Assembly: GCA_030150135.1 (NCBI GenBank)
Contig: JASLGO010000119.1
Coordinates: forward strand, 1-7,651
Reading direction: 5' to 3'
DNA from: Aquirhabdus sp.
Lineage (GTDB): Bacteria; Pseudomonadota; Gammaproteobacteria; Pseudomonadales; Moraxellaceae
Length of the DNA stretch: 7,651 nt
The translations under genes were made by a program, and so were the position numbers. Each line of letters starts with the position of its first letter. Positions within the stretch are counted from its first letter, which is position 1. Below, in pieces: positions 5,763 through 7,651 of this stretch. The notes under the pieces were generated by a model, which was not told the origin of the DNA, did no database searches, and was given only the letters and a program-made list of their open reading frames with translations.

Positions 5763-6431
5763 TCAATGAGCAACACGATCTAACGCATCTCTTACAGGCT
5801 TAAACGAGCGTCGATGATCATCGATCGCACCATGAGTCATAAGCGCGGCAACATGCGCGGCTGTTGGATAACCCTTATGCTTGGCAAAACCATATTGCGG
5901 ATGAATCGCATCTAAAGCTTCAAGTTGCCGATCACGCGTGACCTTCGCCAAAATACTTGCCGCACCAATACTCACTTCCAACGCATCTCCACCGACAATT
6001 GCTTCACAAGGCACATTTGCAGCAGGACAACGGTTACCATCGATTAATGCAAGGCGTGGAATAATCGGTAAACCATGAATTGCACGTTGCATGGCAAGCA
6101 TGGTTGCGTGCAAAATGTTTAGCTCATCAATCTCAGCGGGCGTCGCTTCAGCAATACAATACGCCGCAGCATTTTCCACAATCACATCAAACAAGCGATT
6201 GCGCTGCTTCTCTGTCAGTTTTTTTGAATCGTTAATCCCTTCTATCGGTCGCTCAGGATCTAAAATCACTGCAGCCGCCACCACTGAACCTACCAATGGC
6301 CCGCGCCCTGCTTCATCTACACCTGCAATACAAACCGCATTAGGGACAATAATTGCTTGAGTAGAACGTACCAAAATGCCTTTATCTTTTTGATCTAAAT
6401 CGTGGCTCAACTGTTCGCTAAATAGGGGCAC
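5763..6431 (-). CDS. rnhB: Ribonuclease HII
   Basis: RNase HII cleaves the RNA strand of RNA-DNA hybrids and nicks at single ribonucleotides in DNA, starting ribonucleotide excision repair. Numbered from the GTG at 6431 (222 residues), the two-metal site is complete: Asp39-Glu40 in AGVDEAGRGPLVG, Asp131 in LIDGNRC and Asp149 in GGDALEV, spaced 92 and 18 residues as in the E. coli enzyme (198 residues). The family motifs GRG, SILAKVTRDR and KHKGYPT (Tyr188) are present. The start is uncertain. GTG 6431 has GAGGAG 10 nt upstream, inside lpxB, and overlaps lpxB by 14 nt. A TTG at 6374 would give 203 residues, closer to the usual length, with AAAGG nearby. The longer frame from GTG 6491 would lie mostly over the lpxB C-terminus and is unlikely. 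The lpxB-rnhB order is conserved in many proteobacteria. Confidence 0.95.
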   Translation of the reverse strand: MPLFSEQLSHDLDQKDKGILVRSTQAIIVPNAVCIAGVDEAGRGPLVGSVVAAAVILDPERPIEGINDSKKLTEKQRNRLFDVIVENAAAYCIAEATPAEIDELNILHATMLAMQRAIHGLPIIPRLALIDGNRCPAANVPCEAIVGGDALEVSIGAASILAKVTRDRQLEALDAIHPQYGFAKHKGYPTAAHVAALMTHGAIDDHRRSFKPVRDALDRVAH

Positions 6432-7638
6432 GAGAACTATTCTCCTCAAGTAATGACAATACTGCCGCCGCTGCCGAGCTGACATTTTCACTCTGCAAAC
6501 GCTGATGAATACGCGATAGCTGAAAATGCTGTGCTTGCCAAGCTCCTGCAGGTGAAGCTGAATTTGTTAATAAAGGAACCATTTCAGCGACGACTTTTTC
6601 TGATGTCGCTTGAGCTTGGATAAGTTCTGGCACAATCGCATGACCCGCCAGAATATTGGGTAGCGAATACCAAGGTGTTTTAATCATCCAATGCACCAGT
6701 AAATAAGTCAGCCAATGTACACGCGCAACAACAACCATCGGACGCCCCAAGAGTAATGCTTCAAGTGCTGCAGTACCTGAGGCCAGCATCACGACATCAC
6801 TGGCTGCCATCACTCGCCGTCCAACGCTGCCAATTTCTCCAGCATGATCAGTCGGCTCAATCACTTGAATCACACTTTGCACTTCTGTAGGTTGCTCTGC
6901 AATGAGTGCTTTAATTTGTGCAAGACGTGCATCATTAGCGGCAGGAATGACAAAGCGAATCTGTCCAAATTTCTTTAAAAGCTCTCCCGCACTTTCCAGT
7001 AAAACTCGCCCCACACGCTCAACCTCGCTCGAACGACTTCCAGGTAACAAACCCACCACCACTTGGTCAACAGGAATACCAAGTTGTTGTTTACCCTCAC
7101 TCACCTGATGATTGAGGGGCAAACTACGCGCCAAAGGATGTCCCACAAAAACAGCCTTCACATCATGCTGATGATAAAAATCCACCTCAAACGGCAACAA
7201 GCACAATACCATATCGACCGCAGCTCGAATGCCGACCACACGACCTTGTCGCCATGCCCAAACTGAAGGACTCACATATTGAACCGTTTTAATCTGCTTT
7301 TCTTTAAGTTGTCTAGAAACACGTAGATTAAAATCTGGCGCATCAACGCCAATAAATAAATCAATTTTTTCTTTTTCGAAGGCCGCAATTAAACCATCCC
7401 GAATCTTAAATAACTCAGGTAAACGCCCCAATACCTCAAACAACCCAAATAAAGATAAACGCTCAAGCGGATAAAGACTGGTCAGCCCCTCTGCCTGCAT
7501 TTGTGGTCCGCCAATTCCAATGAAACGCACATTCGGATGAATATTTTTTATTTCACGAATTAAATCAGCACCTAACGTATCTCCAGAAAGCTCCCCTGCG
7601 ACCATGCCAATCGTCAACGCTTTTGTTTTAGTCATCAT
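6418..7638 (-). CDS. lpxB: Lipid-A-disaccharide synthase
   Basis: LpxB (EC 2.4.1.182, glycosyltransferase family 19) joins UDP-2,3-diacylglucosamine to lipid X, forming the lipid A disaccharide at the inner face of the inner membrane. The 406-residue product is complete and slightly longer than E. coli LpxB (382). Landmarks are the N-terminal VAGELSGD (13-20), GIGGPQM (41-47), VDAPDFN (98-104, Asp99 corresponding to the E. coli catalytic Asp98), YVSPSVWAW (121-129), GHPLA (166-170), the UDP-binding LLPGSRSSEV (197-206, Arg202) and ASGTAALEALLLGRP (286-300). Hydrophobic residues around 310-330 (LTYLLVHWMIKTPWYSLPN) match the membrane-contacting region of the family. The start is one of two adjacent ATGs (7638 or 7635); only 13 bases upstream are visible and they hold no strong ribosome site. 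Its promoter, and whether lpxA or lpxD adjoins it, lie outside the window. The last 14 nt overlap rnhB. Confidence 0.97.
   Translation of the reverse strand: MMTKTKALTIGMVAGELSGDTLGADLIREIKNIHPNVRFIGIGGPQMQAEGLTSLYPLERLSLFGLFEVLGRLPELFKIRDGLIAAFEKEKIDLFIGVDAPDFNLRVSRQLKEKQIKTVQYVSPSVWAWRQGRVVGIRAAVDMVLCLLPFEVDFYHQHDVKAVFVGHPLARSLPLNHQVSEGKQQLGIPVDQVVVGLLPGSRSSEVERVGRVLLESAGELLKKFGQIRFVIPAANDARLAQIKALIAEQPTEVQSVIQVIEPTDHAGEIGSVGRRVMAASDVVMLASGTAALEALLLGRPMVVVARVHWLTYLLVHWMIKTPWYSLPNILAGHAIVPELIQAQATSEKVVAEMVPLLTNSASPAGAWQAQHFQLSRIHQRLQSENVSSAAAAVLSLLEENSSRAPI
6442..6447 (-). promoter_or_regulatory. Ribosome binding site deciding the rnhB start
   Basis: On the minus strand GAGGAG (plus-strand CTCCTC) lies 10 nt ahead of GTG 6431, inside the last codons of lpxB (Glu398-Glu399). 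It is the strongest Shine-Dalgarno-like match near the rnhB start and suggests translational coupling to lpxB. The spacing is slightly long. Confidence 0.5.
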
Positions 7639-7651
7639 ACCGCTAAATCCA

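Noticed and set aside
6091..6360. 89-codon open frame on the plus strand within rnhB
   Set aside because: Antisense to conserved RNase HII catalytic sequence, with a Ser/Ala/Thr-rich translation typical of shadow frames.

Overview
The window looks like chromosome of a gammaproteobacterium of the Moraxellaceae, most likely Acinetobacter or a close relative. This is inferred from the style of the Lon, LpxB and RnhB proteins, the moderate-to-low GC content, the matrixin-type metalloprotease beside rnhB, and the short-loop CCCTCAACC/GGTTGAGGG terminator. No rRNA or other taxonomic marker is present, so genus is not proven.

Layout, left to right. (1) 2-505, plus strand: 3' part of a 5-formyltetrahydrofolate cyclo-ligase gene, cut by the window edge. 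(2) 506-710: intergenic region holding a plausible heat-shock-type promoter and the ribosome binding site for lon. (3) 711-3149, plus: complete lon, the ATP-dependent Lon protease, closed by a perfect 15-bp-stem terminator at 3181-3212. (4) 3313-4795, plus: a compact three-gene module with 1-nt and 4-nt overlaps. It encodes a coiled-coil protein, a protein with an N-terminal hydrophobic segment and a DnaJ-like cysteine-rich zinc-binding C-terminus, and a HigA/NadS-type helix-turn-helix regulator. (5) 4805-7638, minus, converging on the module with only 9 bp between stop codons: lpxB, rnhB and a membrane-anchored matrixin-like metalloprotease, probably one operon read right to left.

The flanks are housekeeping functions: folate one-carbon metabolism, protein quality control, lipid A synthesis and removal of RNA from DNA. 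The three-gene module is the accessory part and the best candidate for something undescribed. Its last gene belongs to a family that normally serves as antitoxin/autorepressor next to a RelE/HigB-like toxin. Here that place is taken by two very AT-rich genes with no recognisable toxin domain. A near-palindrome overlapping a possible -10 element ahead of the first gene could be the regulator's operator. The second point of interest is the metalloprotease: a complete HExxHxxGxxH zinc site and Met-turn, but a long charged coiled-coil-like stretch splits the N-terminal part of the catalytic fold from the zinc site. No insertion sequence, tRNA, integrase, CRISPR array or attachment site was seen.
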